From K189A clade bacterium (lineage in GTDB: Bacteria > Pseudomonadota > Gammaproteobacteria > Pseudomonadales > Azotimanducaceae): a stretch of 64,000 nt of DNA. The stretch lies in assembly GCA_902631405.1 (NCBI GenBank), contig CACOYI010000004.1, positions 1-64,000 of the forward strand, in the 5' to 3' direction. Shown here piece by piece: positions 62,724 through 64,000 of the stretch. A program made the position numbers and the translations under genes. How positions within the stretch are numbered: the stretch's first letter is position 1; each line of letters begins with the position of its first letter. The notes beneath the pieces were generated by a model. It did not search any database. It worked only from the letters and a program-made list of their open reading frames with translations, and was not told the DNA's origin.

Positions 62724-63865
62724 TTCGAACCCCGAGTTTGGGGAGTCCATCAGGAGTAAGGCCCTCACGAATTAATCAGGACTCCTTGAAATTACTCTTG
62801 TGTTCTTCCGCTTTACTAGCTTTCGGAATCGTCATGGTGGCTTCTTCATCTGTAGCTCTCGCTGAGCCCTATTTCCTCAAGCATCTTTTCTTCTGTTTTG
62901 TGGGACTATTAGCCGCCGTGGTTGTTTTTATCCTACCTTCAACAGTCTGGTCTAGATACTATTTTCTGGCGGGTTTTTTAGCCTATTTGTTGGCAGTTTT
63001 AGTTTTCGTTCCCGGGTTCGGACACAGTGCAAATGGTGCCACCCGCTGGCTAAATCTCGGGTTTTTAAAACTTCAAGTCGTTGAATTAGGCAAGTTTTTC
63101 TTGATGTTTTTTGTCGCCGGATATCTTCAGAAATATCGCGAGGAAATCGGTAAAAACAGTCTCCATGTTTTGATTTTAATGTTGTTTTTAGCTGTCTACT
63201 GTCTTCTGATCATACAACAGCCTGATTTAGGATCTGCGGCGGTTATTTTCGTGTCCTGTCTGGCTGTTCTGTTTGTTGCGGGGATGAGAATGAAATTATT
63301 TGTGGTCCTTGCAATTGGCTCGATCTTGGTGCTGATATGGTTCATCGTAATGGAACCTTTTCGGTTAGAAAGATTATTAACGTTTATAAATCCATGGAAG
63401 GCACCTTTCGACGCGGGATATCAATTGGTGCAAGCTTTAATTGCGTTCGGCAGGGCAGGCTGGTTGGGGTTAGGACTGGGTGAGGGCGTGCAGAAACTCT
63501 ATTATCTGCCCGAGGCCCACAATGATTTTATTTTCGCTGTTATAGTCGAAGAGTTAGGATTTGTCGGTGCTATCTCACTTATAGCGCTTTATTCTTGTTT
63601 TATTTGGCTGATTTTTTCGATTGCGAAGAAAGCGTTGGAACGCGGCGATTTTTTCGGAGGGTACTCCTGTTTCTTCGCTGGATTTCTTTTTGCTTTTCAA
63701 TTCTCGATCAATATAGGGGTCAACACAGGTTTGCTTCCAACTAAGGGGCTTACGTTACCGTTAATCAGTTATGGGGGGAGCAGTTTGATTGTAAGTTTTA
63801 TGATTCTGGGCGTTTTACTGCGGGCCTCCGAAGCCAAGGATAAGATAATTGGACAAAAGAGATAA
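62720..63865 (+). CDS. ftsW: Septal peptidoglycan polymerase FtsW
   Basis: SEDS glycosyltransferase that polymerises lipid II at the septum with FtsI. 381 aa and about ten TM helices. Signatures: [20 protein letters not shown] (catalytic-loop region after residue 94), [15 protein letters not shown], the periplasmic catalytic Asp region [19 protein letters not shown], and [17 protein letters not shown]. The start is GTG overlapping murD (GTGA). murG, normally next, is absent; murC begins 19 nt later. Confidence 0.96.
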   Translation: MIRTPSLGSPSGVRPSRINQDSLKLLLCSSALLAFGIVMVASSSVALAEPYFLKHLFFCFVGLLAAVVVFILPSTVWSRYYFLAGFLAYLLAVLVFVPGFGHSANGATRWLNLGFLKLQVVELGKFFLMFFVAGYLQKYREEIGKNSLHVLILMLFLAVYCLLIIQQPDLGSAAVIFVSCLAVLFVAGMRMKLFVVLAIGSILVLIWFIVMEPFRLERLLTFINPWKAPFDAGYQLVQALIAFGRAGWLGLGLGEGVQKLYYLPEAHNDFIFAVIVEELGFVGAISLIALYSCFIWLIFSIAKKALERGDFFGGYSCFFAGFLFAFQFSINIGVNTGLLPTKGLTLPLISYGGSSLIVSFMILGVLLRASEAKDKIIGQKR

Positions 63866-63884
63866 AACACTCGTGATTCCAGAG

Positions 63885-64000
63885 ATGGGGAGAGTGAAAC
63901 GAATCCATTTCGTTGGCATTGGTGGCGCTGGGATGAGTGGAATAGCAGAGGTTTTGTTTGAGCAAGGCTATGCAATATCTGGTTCAGATTTAGTCGAGAC
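63885..64000 (+). CDS. murC: UDP-N-acetylmuramate:L-alanine ligase (5' part, cut by window end)
   Basis: Only the first codons are inside the window. The frame reads [20 protein letters not shown], the typical MurC N-terminal nucleotide-binding glycine loop, followed by [12 protein letters not shown]. The start is uncertain: ATG at 63885, GTG at 63873 or GTG at 63894 are in frame; the last gives the family-like VKRIHFVG start. Adds L-Ala to UDP-MurNAc. Its place directly after ftsW shows that murG is not in the usual position. Confidence 0.9.
   Translation, partial: MGRVKRIHFVGIGGAGMSGIAEVLFEQGYAISGSDLVE

Overview
The window is core chromosome of a gammaproteobacterium. The evidence is the set of gammaproteobacterial gene blocks it carries: murU-amgK next to lptD-surA-pdxA-rsmA-apaH; rpsU-yqeY-dnaG-rpoD; gatCAB back to back with mreBCD-maf-rng-yhdP; rpoN-lptBAC-kdsC; ibaG-murA; rplM-rpsI-petABC-sspA; and lpoA-rsmI-rnpB followed by the dcw division/wall cluster. 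The order follows what I know of Pseudomonas-type genomes, but many genes that normally sit inside these blocks are missing. Spacers are very short, stop/start overlaps of 4 nt are common, and TTG and GTG starts are frequent. This points to a compact, probably free-living (possibly marine) gammaproteobacterium; the species cannot be named from the sequence. I see no insertion sequence, prophage, CRISPR array or broken gene.

Layout. 1-3.1 kb (minus): gph-rpe and the murU-amgK recycling pair. 3.2-10.8 kb (plus): outer-membrane biogenesis (lptD, surA), then pdxA, rsmA, apaH and cca. 10.8-12.2 kb (minus): folB, tsaD. 12.3-16.8 kb (plus): rpsU, yqeY, dnaG, rpoD. 16.87-17.23 kb: a tRNA-Ile(CAU) gene split by a 276-nt group I intron, the most unusual element of the window. 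17.3-22.4 kb: a junction segment between two conserved blocks, with a LysE-type exporter, a single-chain (alpha2-type) glycyl-tRNA synthetase, a DUF1499 protein, a YfcE-like phosphoesterase and a thiolase/DUF35 pair. 22.5-25.7 kb (minus): gatB, gatA, gatC. 25.8-37.0 kb (plus): mreBCD, maf, rng, yhdP, tldD, pmbA. 37.0-43.0 kb (minus): rapZ, rpoN, lptB, lptA, lptC, kdsC and a CaxA-type exchanger. 43.2-52.2 kb (plus): ibaG, murA, hisG, hisD, zapE, rplM, rpsI, petABC, sspA. 52.2-54.7 kb (minus): dolP, lpoA. 54.6-64.0 kb (plus): rsmI, rnpB, rsmH, ftsL, ftsI, murE, mraY, murD, ftsW and the first part of murC.

Functionally the window is mostly envelope construction: LPS transport (LptD, LptA, LptB, LptC), Kdo synthesis (KdsC), peptidoglycan precursors (MurA, MurC, MurD, MurE, MraY), muramic acid recycling (AmgK, MurU), septal and lateral wall machines (FtsI, FtsL, FtsW, MreBCD, LpoA) and outer-membrane protein folding (SurA, DolP). 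Translation and RNA genes form the second theme. Genes expected inside these blocks but not seen here are apaG, plsY, folK, hpf, ptsN, kdsD, the mla operon, hisC, sspB, diaA/yraN, mraZ, murF and murG. murF and murG products are indispensable for a normal wall, so those genes should lie elsewhere in the genome. The only stretch above 300 bases without a protein gene is 16850-17282, and the intron-containing tRNA fills most of it.
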